Assembly (NCBI RefSeq): GCF_963924245.1
Contig: NC_086290.1
Span: 57,168,506-57,232,505 of the forward strand
Reading direction: 5' to 3'
From: Chroicocephalus ridibundus
Taxonomy: Eukaryota > Chordata > Aves > Charadriiformes > Laridae
Length of the DNA: 64,000 bases
The stretch's first letter is position 1. Each line of letters opens with the position of its first letter. The position numbers and the translations under genes were made by a program. The notes below the pieces were generated by a model. The model saw only the letters and a list, made by a program, of their open reading frames with translations. It ran no database searches and was not told the origin of the DNA. Shown here one piece after another: positions 26,201 to 36,849 of this stretch.

Positions 26201-29200
26201 CGTTTAAAGCCTGGCTCCCATCCATGTGTAGCAGCCCTGGGGCTCTGTGGGGGTAGGTGTGAATCCAGCCCAGTGTAGCTGTGGAGGTTGTTTACCAACC
26301 CTGGCACAGGTATCCTGGGGTGGTCAACCACCACCAAACCTCAGGTGCTTCCCCCTCCAGATAAATGAAAGGGGTTCTAGAGGTGGGGGGTGATTCAACA
26401 TGGTGATGCTTGTGTTTAAGAAAGAGGGAAGAGCCCTGAGGTGGAGGGGAGGAGGCATCTGGCTGTCTCGGGGCAGGGGTGGGGGGTTGTTGGTGCCAAT
26501 GTCTCTGTCCTTGGAACCTGTGCATGCAGTCAGGAGGCTTGGTTGGGAAGCGAGGTCCAAGCCTGTCCGAAGGAAGGAGGAAGGAAAATGGAAATTAAAT
26601 GCAGAGGGAGGTGTCTTGCAGAAGTGCATTATGGAGGGATCTGGGAGGAGGAGATGCAAACGGCGAGGAGGGAGAGAGCAAATGTGGAGTAGGATGTGTG
26701 ATGGAGGGGGAGGAGAAAGCAGGGGGTGGCAGGAGTAGCAGCGAAGAACAGGAGGAGCAAAGGAAAATGGGTGGTGAAGGAGAGAACCGAGCGGAGGTGG
26801 GTGGCAGAGGGGCTGGATGAAGATCTAGCTCCGCAGGGCCACCTGCCAAGGCGGTGGGGTAACACAGCTCCTGGGGCTTCCCTCCCGGCGCAGGCAGCAT
26901 CCATGCAGCCCTCCGCAGCCGGCGATGAGGGCTGGGTGGTGGGGACACCCTGGGAACAGTGCCGAAGTGGAGCTGTGGAGAGGCTGGATGCTCCTGGAGA
27001 GGGAATGCCTTGCCCCTGTCACTGGAGGAGCCCAAAAAACAGAGGGCCAGGCCTGCTGTTGGTGTTGGTCGCCTGCTGCTGGTTGATGACGTGAAACTAG
27101 CTGTATTTAGAGCAAGGGGTGGCCACAAACACACAGCCTCTGCAGCCCCCCCACCCCGCAGTGTGGCTGGACACTGGCTTCTCTCGGCGGGGTCTGCCGG
27201 TGCCAGTGCCGGTGCCGGGCTCTGCACCGCTCGCAGCGTCCAGCTCTGCCTGGTGCAGAGGAGGTGCGGGCGCAGGCAACCAGGGCGCTTGCAAGAGCGC
27301 GATGTGAACAGGAGGGTACGTCTTGAGCGGGGTGGGGAGAGCAGCAACGCAGAGCATGAAATGGGGGGGACGGGAGGTGGGCTGGGGGGCACGTGCTGTG
27401 TTTGGTGTGTGCAGAGGGGTGGCTGTAGCCGTGCCGGGTGTCACACACCCTGTCAGCAACACCTCTTCCTCCATGAGATGCTGGTTCCTCAGCGCTTGCT
27501 GCAGCACCCGGGAGCTCACACGTGTGCTGGGGCAGGGCTGGCTCCAGCCTCAGCCCCTGGGGGGGTCCGGGCAAGTGGCTCAGCCCCAGGGCTGTGCCCG
27601 TTTGCCATCCCAGAGAGCCAGGCTGACACCTCCCTACCAGCTCACCAATGCCACCTGCAGGGGCCAGGACATCTCGGGAGCAGAGAGGGGATGCCAGCAG
27701 GAGAGACAGGACGGCATCCGTGCCAGGGGCACCAAGCGGCTCCTTGTCCTGTCTGGCATGGCAGGATTTAGGCCAGCCGTCCTGCTGCAGAGGAGGAACT
27801 TGGCCAGTGCTGACCCGTGAGAAGGGGGTGCCTTTCTCTGTTTTAGTTTGCTAAAATCTCCCCTTTTGTCTTAGAAAGCGAGATCCCCTTTGCTGGGGCA
27901 GGGAGGCTGTTCTTGCAGAGTGCACAACTCCTGGGGTGAAGAAGATGCTCAGTCCCCCCCCCAGGAGCAAGCTGTGTTTGTATAACACGCCTCCTGGCTT
28001 AAGAACACTGTTCTGTGGTGAAAACAGTGAGCCTAACTTTGGGTCAAACTGTTCTTTTTCCCTTTACAGACCCTGAAGCTGCCAACAGGCAGAGATGGGC
28101 CTGGGTTTTGCCATGAATTTCTGCGTTGTGTGCCCTTTCCCCTCCCACATTCCTCTAGGATTTTCCATTTCGGAGAGCTGTAGCGAGCACCGTGCCTCCA
28201 GGAGCGGGTCTGTCGGTGTGCTGACTACAACCACCTGGTGCCAAAATAGCTGGCGGTGGGTGCAGCGAACCCCTGCCGAGCCCCTTCTTGCTCCCTCCTG
28301 CTGCTGCAAACCCCGGCCGCACGCAGGTCGAGGCAGCGTCCGTGGAATTGCAGCCAGCCTGGAGAATAGCTGGGTTATGTTAAACAAAGACGCTAATTAG
28401 CCAGGACTCGTTAATGTTGTTGTTCTGGCAGTGATGTCTCTGGTGCAGACGAGTGCTGCGCAGTGGGTGCTGCAGGTCTCCGGGCGGGCACTGCGCTATC
28501 GCTGCTGGCACAGAGCCTGCCAGCGTTTGCCATCCCGATGGATCAGCGCTGCCTTCCTGGCGGCTGGCATGGCCCTGCGCTTCCTCAGGCTGCTCCAGTC
28601 GGCTGTCCAGGAGGGAGGAGAGCGGCTCATCCGGATCTCCCCGAGCGCTGCTGTGCTGCTCGGGCATGGACCCGGCTGCTGCGGAGGGGAACTGAGGGGA
28701 GAAGGTGGTGGTTTGGGTCTGGTGAGCCACTTGTTACCCTCTTGGCTGATGGGGTCACCCTCCACTTTTCTCCTGGCTTGGAGGTTTCCTGGCATGTCCT
28801 CTCTGGGATGGGCAGTCACACTGCAGAGGGAGAGGAGATGAGCTCGTCCTTCCCTGCCGAGCAGGACCGTGTCTGGTCCTGCTAATCCCGCCTGACTCTG
28901 CTCCCCATATGTCCGTCCATCTGCAGCTGGGACTGTGCCAGTGCCTATGGGATGGGTCGGACTGGAGAGCCCTGCGGATTTGGGGGAGCTTGCTGTTCCC
29001 AGAGGAGACCATCTGCTGAAGGAGACGGGCTGAGATAACAGGGATGCTCTGTGTCAGGACAAGAGCAGCCTGCTTGCTTGGTTATCCTGCTGGAACGCTA
29101 AATGTGGAGAAAACCTGTTTTACACCCAATCTCCTCTCACCTTCCTGATCTCTGGACAAGCACTCTTGGGGCTTGAGGCCAGTAGGTCCAGCCTTTGCAC

Positions 29201-32200
29201 GTCCAGGGCGCAGAGGTGATCTTGGGAGCAGATTGGGCGCCTGTCCATGGCTATAACTAGACACAACCTGTGTCTGGCTTGTGTAGGGTATCAAAAAAAA
29301 AAAGGAGACTGATGCTAACCATATGGCTGGTTTAGGGATACAGAAAGAGCCATGTTACTGCCGCAAGCATTTGGTTGCTGAGGAAGGAGTCAAAACACAT
29401 CTGTTAAATGTTGCCCATGGAAAGCCCTTGCTTCAGCAAGCAACTTATTATCTACAGGGAGGAAGAGGAAGCGTTAAAAAAAAAAATCGTTATTCCTCTC
29501 TTTGTAAATGAAAGAATGGTAAACATTCCTTCACATCCCAGATAAATCAATAGCACAGCGTTGGGCCAGCTGGTGATGAACAGCATCGGTCAATTCTGCT
29601 ATTGCCTTTTCAATCTGCTATTGAATCTTGAAACTGTGGGGACTGAACAGGCTTTGATGATCCCAAGGGATGGCTAGAACAAAGATTTGGAGGCAAACGC
29701 TTTTATGGAGCAAATGGTCCCGTAAGGAAGTGATTCATGTGCTGAAGCACACGTGGCTCGTGCTGTGGCAGGTGCTGTGCCTGCCGTCCTGCTGCTGGGA
29801 TGAGGCCTGCCAGGTGTCTGCCCAAGACAGAACCTTTCTTTGGAGGCAAGGAAGGCTGCGTGGGCTTTGCTACCGCTGCTGAAACCAAATTCTCGGCATC
29901 AAAAGGCTTCCTTGGGACTGGACATTCAAGCACTTGCAGCTGGGGACAGATTTTCTAAAGCATCTGGGCTCTCCAGCCCTTTCTCTCTCCAGGCAGCCTT
30001 GGTGGATCTAAATGCACCAGAGCATTATCACAGCAAACTTACAGGAAGAGATCAGAGATGCCACAATGCAGATCCATCAGGCATGGATTTCCTAAGGGTG
30101 GCTGAGGGCTGCATCACCCCCTTCTGCCTGTCTGATTGCCCCCAGCTCCATCCTAATGCCAGCTGGTGAGGTGGTATAATGCCGTTTGCTTTGCCCAAAA
30201 TCCCTGCTGTACCCCACAGACTTAGCAAAGAGCTTTCTTGTCCTCATTCTTACCCATCTCTGCACCAGGATTTTTGTCTCCTTTCATTGATTTCATTCAA
30301 ATGAGCCTGGCCAGTTCTTGGGCAAGACATCTCTTGCCACCTTCTCCGAGCTACTACAGAGGAAAGAAAGTCAACAGCAAGAGAAATGCAGAGCAGGGGC
30401 TGCAGGGAAAGAGCGTCCTCCACTGTTCGGAACAAGGTGAATTGCTGTGAAGCTGCTCAGATGTGCCGTGCAGGTGGGAGCAGGTGAGCTGGGGCTTCTG
30501 CCAAGTACTGGGCAGGCGTTGCTGCTGGTGTAACACACCCTCTCTCCTCGCTTCCCTCGCTGTCTTCACCACCTTGTCTGCGCATCTTTTTGGCATTGCT
30601 TGCTCCGGCCCGTAGCCAGAGGAGACAAGAAGGTCGCTTGAACAAGAGCCACCTGGAAAACGCAGTCCCAGATGGAGAAGGATGTGGTGGTCAGTCTGGT
30701 AGGTACACAGAATCCTCAGGAATGAGAACACGGTGGTCATCACAATCGGGTGCTTGTGGAGGTGGATGGAGTTAACAGTGGGTAGTAGCTAGCCCTGCTC
30801 ACATGGTCCTCTCCAAAACCTGCAGAGCAGAAGAAGCTGAAGCTTCTGTCTCCCATGTGACCGTGAAGGTCTATTGTGGTTGCAGACCAGAGCCTGGTTC
30901 CAAGTGCCACACGTGGAAAGTGCCACCCTGTGCTTGCCAGCCTGGAGTGAGGGCTTCAGGCACAGTAAGCGCCGAGCTGAGCTCTGACCCTGAGCTGAGA
31001 CGGTTCAGGCTGGTTGCATCCCCTGGCGACTCAATCCTGGCTGGCAGCTCTTGATCTGCTGTGTGCGAGCAAGGTCTCAGCAGAGAGGATTCCTGGACCT
31101 GTTTCTCTTCTTTTGGAAAAGACAAGACAAGGAGCCGCGTTGCCTCTGAGATCCGGTGATGAGGCCTTGAAGCAGCTCCTGGCGCTGCTGAGCTCTTGGC
31201 CTGAGAGCTGGAAGGCTGGGGCTTGCCCAGGTTCCTCTGTCTCCTGCTCTTCTTGTGGCGGTTCTTGGAAATGCCAGGGGATTTTGGCGTGCCTCTGAAG
31301 TGGAAAACAGTTACTTCCATGTTGCTTTTTGGCTTAATGCTTATTTTAGCCTGTTACCACCTTCCTGGCTAAGGCTCTCCAGAGGGTGATCCTCGCAGCC
31401 CTGCTCTGCCTGAGGTGTTGGGCATCTCTCTTGCCCGGCACCGGCAGTTGGAGGGAGCATCCCTTCACCTCCTGGGCTCCTTTTCTTTCTCGGTGTGCTC
31501 AGTCATACCTTCCTCCCGCAACCGCTGCCAGAAATCACATGTTTTAGGGTGGCCAGGAATCCCCTTCTGAAAATAACTCACCTTAATGACTGTGTCTTCG
31601 CTTAGGAGAGTCCAGCTCCCAGTCCATCAGTCTTCCTTAGCTAAACGATTTTTCCGCCCACGTTAACTCTCTGCCTCGCTCTCTTCTGTTGCCCCGAGCC
31701 AGCTTGTCTGCAGCGAGAAGGCGTCTCTTCCCTGGTAGGGCGCAGGGCGACCTGGTGCTCTCCGTCGAGGTGCCCCCGTAGCACCAGCCGCTTGCAGAGC
31801 TGGCGTTCACGGGAACAAGGGGCTCCTACGTGATACAAGATCTGTGCCATCCGGGTCTTTGCCTGTTTAACGCCACCCGTGGCATCTGAGCAGTCCTTCC
31901 CTTCTGCTTCACCATGTTTGCCTCTACCGTGAAAAGTGGTTATCCGGAAAATAGCACCCACCCCTTCCTCCTGGTGACAGAATCTGCTTTTTTTGGGTGG
32001 CAGAACAGCTCAGTGCCAGCTCCAGGGGCTGTCTCTTGATGCACAGCTTTTTCAACCACAGAGGCAGTGCTTGTGAACCCTCCATCTTCCCTGAAAGCAC
32101 TGAAGTGGATGGGGAGAGCTGAAGATGGATGTCATGCAGCTACACCTGCAGCTCTGGTGCCCGGCAGTTGCACGTAGTGAAGCTCTGCATCCGCCTGGCA

Positions 32201-35200
32201 GTGTGGAGTTTGGAGTAGCAGTACTCTCTGTGCTAAAATACAGCTGATGTCCTGCTGTGGCTTAGGAATTAACTCAGGAGTGGAGCTCTTTGGGGTAGTG
32301 TTGGAGTACAGCTCCCTCATGAGGCCCTGGCATGTCGGGCATGGATGTTTGTAGCCTGTCTGGCTGCTGCTAGCGTTTCCCTTGCTCCCCAAACTGCCAC
32401 GGTGGCTCAGCCAGCCAGGATGGAGGAAAACAGGGAAGGAAGAGCTACGTCTTTGCCAGCCCATTTGTCACAGCGCTGCTTTGCCCCAATGTCCCTCAGA
32501 AGAAGATTTGGGAAGGAAGGGTGAGGTTCCCCCCGAGCCAAGTAGCAGGTCTCTCCTTTGCATCCTGCCAGGTGGAGTCATAATGTCACTTGTGCAAATG
32601 TTTCCTTTCCTAGGCTGGTGGAAGAGCCTGGTAGCCTCCGTGACGGGCCTGATGACCGGTAAGGAGCTCATCTCCTCAAACCCGGGGCTGGGCACTGTGT
32701 GGAGGTAGCTTAAGCCAAGCCTTGCTAGGCAGCTCCAAAAGGATGGGCTGGGAGTTGAGGTGATGCTGATGCTCTCGGTGATAACTTTCTCCGGGTCTTG
32801 TGTGATATTTGTTGCTTAATCCCGTAATGCCTCCAATGGGACCAGGCTGCCGGTGCTGGTGGGCTGCTCAGGTGGCTGGGGAGCAGGGACTATAGGAAAA
32901 TGCGAAGGTTTCAGTGTCACGTGCTGCAAATAGAGTACCTGTTTTGTTTTATGTACCCTTGTGCTGTGTCTTGCTGGATGTATGTGGAAGTTTGAGAGAA
33001 AAGCAGTGATTTCACACTAAGGATGCGAGGCTCGTGCTGCCATACTCAAAACAGGACCTGAGGCTTAGTGTATTGCTGGGTCTCTCCTTCTCAGGTGCCA
33101 GCTGCGGGGTGTGAGAAGGTCCCACGTCAGCTGGGGCCATGTGGGAATGCCTTTTCTCCTTTGACACTGCAGAAGATGCAATCCTCTATCCCAGCGAGAC
33201 CACAGTGTCCTTGGGTTGAGTTTGATCCTAGCTGGCCTCTGGTGTGCACAAAGAAAGTCCAGCTGGGACCTGGCTGGCGTTGTTTGGGGTACGTGGGGAG
33301 AACTGGGGCACAGCAGTTACAGGCAGACCCCTGGGGGTATGGCACAGGGCACCAACATCTGCCAGTGCATTCTCCCATCTGCGGCGCTCGCAGTCCCAGT
33401 GGTAGCCATTTCTGATAGCAAAGCCTTTGCGGGGTTTGTAGGGGTCGGTTAGAGCAGCCTCTTCTCCCCCTCTAACCCTAACCTTTCTCCTTGGCATCCT
33501 GGCCAGTGATTTGCTTGTCCCCCTTCTCTCTAGCTCACCCTGCACGTGCCCATCATATCTCACAGCATATCTGATTTCTTCTCTCTTTTTCTCCTCTTGC
33601 CTTGTGCAGCGACACCAACCGAGCCAGAAGCAGTGGTGAAGAAGTACCTGGAAGAGGTGAAGGGCTCTCCTGCTGATGAGGTGAGAGGACGGTGGCTTCA
33701 CTCCAGCGTGCCCAGTGGCCTGTTCACTGGGGTGCTGTAAAAACCACAGCGATGCTTGAGGAGCATCCTGCCTTGGACATCCCGTGTGGTAGATACTGCT
33801 GCTTGCAATGGCACTGTTGACACTAGGTGGAGAGGCCTCAGCGCTGCCTGAAGTCCACATGTGGGCTGGTGATTTGTCCTCGTCAGAGGACTGTGATAGA
33901 GAAAGCACGGTGCAAGGTTGAGTAGCTAATCCTGGCGATGTCTCCCCATTCTCCTTGGAGCAGGTTGCAGGGCCTGGGATGAAGGAGGGAGTTTGGCTTT
34001 GGTCTCCTCTCAGTGCTCATAGAGGTCAAAACTATGGAGATCCAAACCCTGCACTGGAGCTGCTCTGTAGAGGAGCAGGACATATCCATACTCAGTTCCC
34101 ACTCTGACTGATGGCAGGTCCCTTCCTGTGCTGCCTAGGAGGTGGTGGAGTGGTGCGATACCAGCCAGACAAGGAAACCTGTCTCAGTGCCCTTAAACCT
34201 CAAAGGCAAGGATTAAAGTTGAGGGCAAATCTTCCTGAAGCATCTCCTTGATCGCTTCCTTGCATCAGTCGTTACGGTCAGCCTGTGCTCGCACTACACA
34301 GTGGTTTTCTCCTTTTTGTCCTGGACTCTAGGACTGTATCATCTGCATGGAGAAGCTGTCCTCCCCCTCGGGTTATGGCGACGCATGTGAGGGCGGCACG
34401 ATCAAGCCAGAGACGGTTGGACGTCTGACGAACTGCCAGCACTCCTTCCACATGCTCTGCATGCTGGCCATGTACTCCAACGGAAACAAGGTACCGAGCC
34501 GGCCCGTCCCCACCAGGTCCCCTGCGCCCGGGTGAGTTGGCTGTGGAGCTCTGACGCCCGCTTCTCTCCCCGCAGGACGGGAGTTTGCAGTGCCCCTCTT
34601 GTAAAACCATCTACGGAGAGAAAACCGGTATTCAGCCCAAAGGGAAGATGGAGGTCTCCACTTTCCCCCAGTCCCTCCCTGGCCACAAGGACTGCGGGAC
34701 AATCCAGATTGTGTATCACATCAGCAGAGGCATCCAGGTCAGTGCACAGCACACTCGCAGGAAGGACTACTGCCGGGTAGCACAAGCTGTGAGAGCCTCC
34801 CAGAAGAGTACTGGGATCCAGTACAGTACCTACTGGCAGCCCATCGCTGGGCAGCCTAAGGTGCCTGGAGCCAGCAGCTGCACTGGCTGTTCTTCAGTGC
34901 ATGGGTGACTTGAGTGTCCTCCGTGAAAGATATTCTCCCACTTGGAGAGTGACCCCAGGGTCTATGACAGCCTTTAACCTGCAGTAAAGACTAACGTCTG
35001 CATGAAGCAGCGAGGAGACTCGGCCTCTGCTCACAAGGTGGGAGAGATCCCGATATCTGGTTTCACAACCCACGTCTGAGGTTTCAGTGGTTGCAGTGAG
35101 CTTGCAAAGGCTTGAGCTGGGTGGTCTTTCCAGGGTGTCATCAGACCACATGGAAGGAGCTGTGGTTTGAGGCTGTCTCCCACCAGAATTTAAGTAATCT

Positions 35201-36369
35201 GAAGAGGTGGCTTTGTATCCCGGCAGGAGGCGGTTCTTGGAGGACCCGTGATACTGCCATGTCCCCTAAGAACAAGTCAAATTACCTCATACACGTGATC
35301 AGCAACACCTTGCTGCTTTTACGTGGAAGACCTGGTTTGAGATGGGTCTGTGTCAAATCCTGCTGCTGAGGGATTGCCTAACTCATATGAAGGTGGACGC
35401 GTCCGTGACAAATATGTCTTATCTATTGCAGGGCCCTGAGCACCCCAACCCTGGGATGCCTTACACGGCAAGAGGCTTTCCTCGCTATTGTTATCTACCA
35501 GACAATGAGAAGGGCAGAAAGGTAAAGTATCACACCCTGATAACGTGACCCTTCTCAGGTTGTCTCTTGGCCCTGTGTCAGTGGATTGGGTGGCTTTTGG
35601 GACCTGTCCCCCTGATGCTAACCAGCTATTCTTGGTAGTTGCCCATGCTTTTTGTTCCTTGGGTGCATTTGTAGCCCCTCTGCCTGTGAAGATCTTCGCT
35701 GCTTCTCCACAGCTTTGGCTGTGAAGACTTGTTCTCCTTCATCCCTTTACTAAAAAAAAAATCCCATCTGATTTTTTGGGAAGACACTCCTGGCGTATCT
35801 TGAGCTATGCAGTTACAGGGCTTTGCACTGAGAACCTCCGAGCTTGGGAAGTCCATCTGCTGGCTCCTCCCATCCTGGTTTCCTCTGGGTGGGGGTGGTG
35901 TTTGTCTCAACTTGTGCCAGTATTTTTCAAGTCCTGGAAGACCAGCGCGTACAGGGAATGGTCTCTTCCCATCAGGGTCACCACATAGCTAACTGGGAGG
36001 TGAGGGAGATCCCTTCTGATGCTGGTTTGGTTTCCTCCTGCTACGGCGGGGATTTAGGTTGTCGAGTTTCTGACGAGCTGCTTTCATGGCTCAAGTCTCC
36101 TAGGTGTTGAAGGCCAGCTTTGTTTTTTCTCCTTCCATCTCTAGGTCCTGGAGCTCCTGAGGGTGGCCTGGAAGAGACGCCTGATTTTCACAGTGGGCAC
36201 CTCCAGCACCACCGGCGAGAGCAACACGGTGGTGTGGAACGAGATCCACCACAAGACAGAGATGGACACAAACCTGAGCGGCCACGGCTACCCCGACCCC
36301 AACTACCTGGACAATGTGCTGGCGGAACTGGCCGCGCAGGGTGTCACCGAGGACTGCCTGAGACAATGA
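2224..36369 (+). CDS. DTX2: Deltex E3 ubiquitin ligase 2 (DTX2), nine coding exons
   Basis: Coding exons: 2224-2530, 7235-7820, 18152-18210, 25324-25455, 33610-33680, 34332-34490, 34576-34737, 35432-35521, 36145-36369. All introns are GT-AG, all phases match, and the total is 596 aa (human about 622). WWE domain 1 lies near residues 31-108 (AVWEWQDEFGRW) and WWE 2 near 121-190 (IVWEWQNDEGGW); these bind the Notch ankyrin repeats and poly-ADP-ribose. A Ser/Thr-rich linker leads to a RING (Cys387, Cys390, Cys420, His422, His425, Cys428, Cys444, Cys447). The Deltex C-terminal domain fills about 455-596 and keeps the family's key His557, His569 (GHGYPDPNYL) and Glu583, used with the RING for ubiquitylation of ADP-ribosylated targets. 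The start sits in a strong context (A at -3, G at +4). The linker is shorter than in human, so an exon may be missed in the 10-kb intron 2. Confidence 0.95.
2531..7234 (+). other. DTX2: DTX2 intron 1
   Basis: Donor CAG/GTAAGG at 2531 and acceptor CCCCATGCAG ending at 7234; it splits a Gly codon (phase 1) between the two WWE exons. No further exon or RNA gene was recognised. A possible old SINE core (CTCTGTGCATCAGTTTCCCC) is at 3328-3347. Confidence 0.8.
14460..14965 (-). mobile_element. CR1 LINE 3' fragment (minus orientation)
   Basis: The plus strand starts with AATATCACAGAACCACAGAG, the complement of the CR1 ATTCTGTG-type tail. It continues with the standard CR1 stretch GGTTGGAAGGGACCTCTGGA and runs to about 14965. 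Read on the minus strand, it encodes the conserved end of the CR1 ORF2 region (RLRGLGLFSLEKRRLRGDL near 14800-14870, and DRTRGNGHKL near 14690-14720). The element is 5'-truncated at about 0.5 kb, as most avian CR1 copies are. It lacks the endonuclease and reverse transcriptase core and is dead. The exact 5' junction is uncertain. Confidence 0.9.
16885..16968 (+). mobile_element. CR1 LINE extreme 3' end (plus orientation)
   Basis: The stretch reads TTGGACTAGGTGACTTTTAA followed by AGGTCCCTTCCAACCCAACA, and ends with the diagnostic octamer tail ATTCTATGATTCTA. Only the last 80 or so bases of the element remain. It lies in DTX2 intron 2, in the opposite orientation to the larger CR1 copy 2 kb upstream, so the two are separate insertions. 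Confidence 0.88.
17470..17535 (+). mobile_element. MIR-like ancient SINE fragment
   Basis: Contains TTTCTCTGCCTCAGTTTCCC followed by TCTCTGGAAA, a short G-rich stretch and TGATAACAC. This matches in order the 3' half of the MIR/amniote core-SINE family (CTCAGTTTCC - CTGTAAAATGGGGATAAT). It is degraded and the limits are approximate. Confidence 0.5.
18211..25323 (+). other. DTX2: DTX2 intron 3 (7.1 kb)
   Basis: Phase-1 intron between ...NQALA(G) and MTAILMSAAGLP. Donor GCAG/GTAAGG, acceptor CCCGCTGTAG. It is AT-richer than the 3' part of the window, with several T runs near 18600, 22170 and 25240-25266. A two-copy 16-bp direct repeat (GGTCTGTGCAAACACA) lies at 21487-21519. I saw no exon or RNA gene. 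Confidence 0.75.
26430..26830. repeat. Polypurine-biased (GGA/GAA-rich) tract
   Basis: For about 400 bases the plus strand is dominated by A and G (many GGAGG, GGAAGG and GAGAG words), with scattered interruptions. It is not a clean tandem array. Such tracts can form triplex DNA when the symmetry is good. Here the interruptions make that uncertain. Confidence 0.6.
32614..32658 (+). CDS. DTX2: Candidate 45-nt cassette microexon of DTX2
   Basis: Bounded by a strong acceptor (TTTCCTTTCCTAG) and donor (ACCG/GTAAGG). Its length is exactly 15 codons. Its phase (1-1) equals that of the surrounding intron, so inclusion between the exons at 25324-25455 and 33610-33680 keeps the frame and would give a 611-aa protein. 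It would add GWWKSLVASVTGLMT, a hydrophobic/aromatic segment in the linker before the RING. I know no such segment in the human protein. Three independent properties fit an exon, but no transcript evidence is available here. Confidence 0.45.
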
Positions 36370-36821
36370 GCTGGGCTGGGGACCCGGCTGTGCCGCGCAC
36401 GCGTCGGGGGGCCACCTGGTGCACTTATTCCTGTTGCCTTAAGTTCTTGTGTCCGACCGCCCGTCACACTGAGCAATAACACTGTACCGCCGGAGCCCTG
36501 CCTGCTCTCTACAGTCTTTTTTTTTTCGGGAGGGAAGGATATTTTTGTAGAAACTGCGCTTGTGTTCCCTGGGTGGGGTTGATGCCCATCAGGGACGGGC
36601 TGGGAGGGCGGTCCTGAGGTGACAGACCCTCTTGCAAAGGCAGAACCTTGCCCTGGTAATGCCTGGGGACAGGACGGGGAGAGGGGGTTTGTCTTGCTCC
36701 CACTAAACCAACTGGAAAGCGAAGGAGGGCGTCCCTCCGGCACACCGCAGCTCCCCGTCTCTGAGGCACCTCTTACAGCGAAGCCTCCTCCCTCCTGCCC
36801 CTGTATCCCTGCTTGGTCCTT

Positions 36822-36827
36822 AATAAA
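36822..36827 (+). terminator. DTX2: DTX2 poly(A) signal AATAAA
   Basis: Canonical AATAAA in CTTAATAAACACTTCG, 453 bases after the DTX2 stop codon. GT-containing sequence follows. This sets a 3' UTR of about 0.47 kb. Confidence 0.85.
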
Positions 36828-36849
36828 CACTTCGTTTCCACAGCACGTC

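Larger units (their letters stand above)
25456..33609 (+). other. DTX2: DTX2 intron 4 (8.2 kb), with purine tract and possible microexon
   Basis: Phase-1 intron. Near its 5' end is a polypyrimidine-rich stretch (about 25486-25570). At 26430-26830 the plus strand is strongly purine-biased. Bases 26800-27800 are locally GC-rich and carry long open frames on both strands (26959-27771 plus, 26595-27392 minus) that look like by-products of composition. A 45-nt phase-matched candidate exon lies at 32614-32658 (listed separately). Confidence 0.7.

Noticed and set aside
26595..27771. Overlapping open frames of 265 (minus) and 270 (plus) codons in DTX2 intron 4
   Set aside because: Explained by purine-biased and GC-rich composition with few stop codons; no recognisable domain and no promoter or poly(A) signal.
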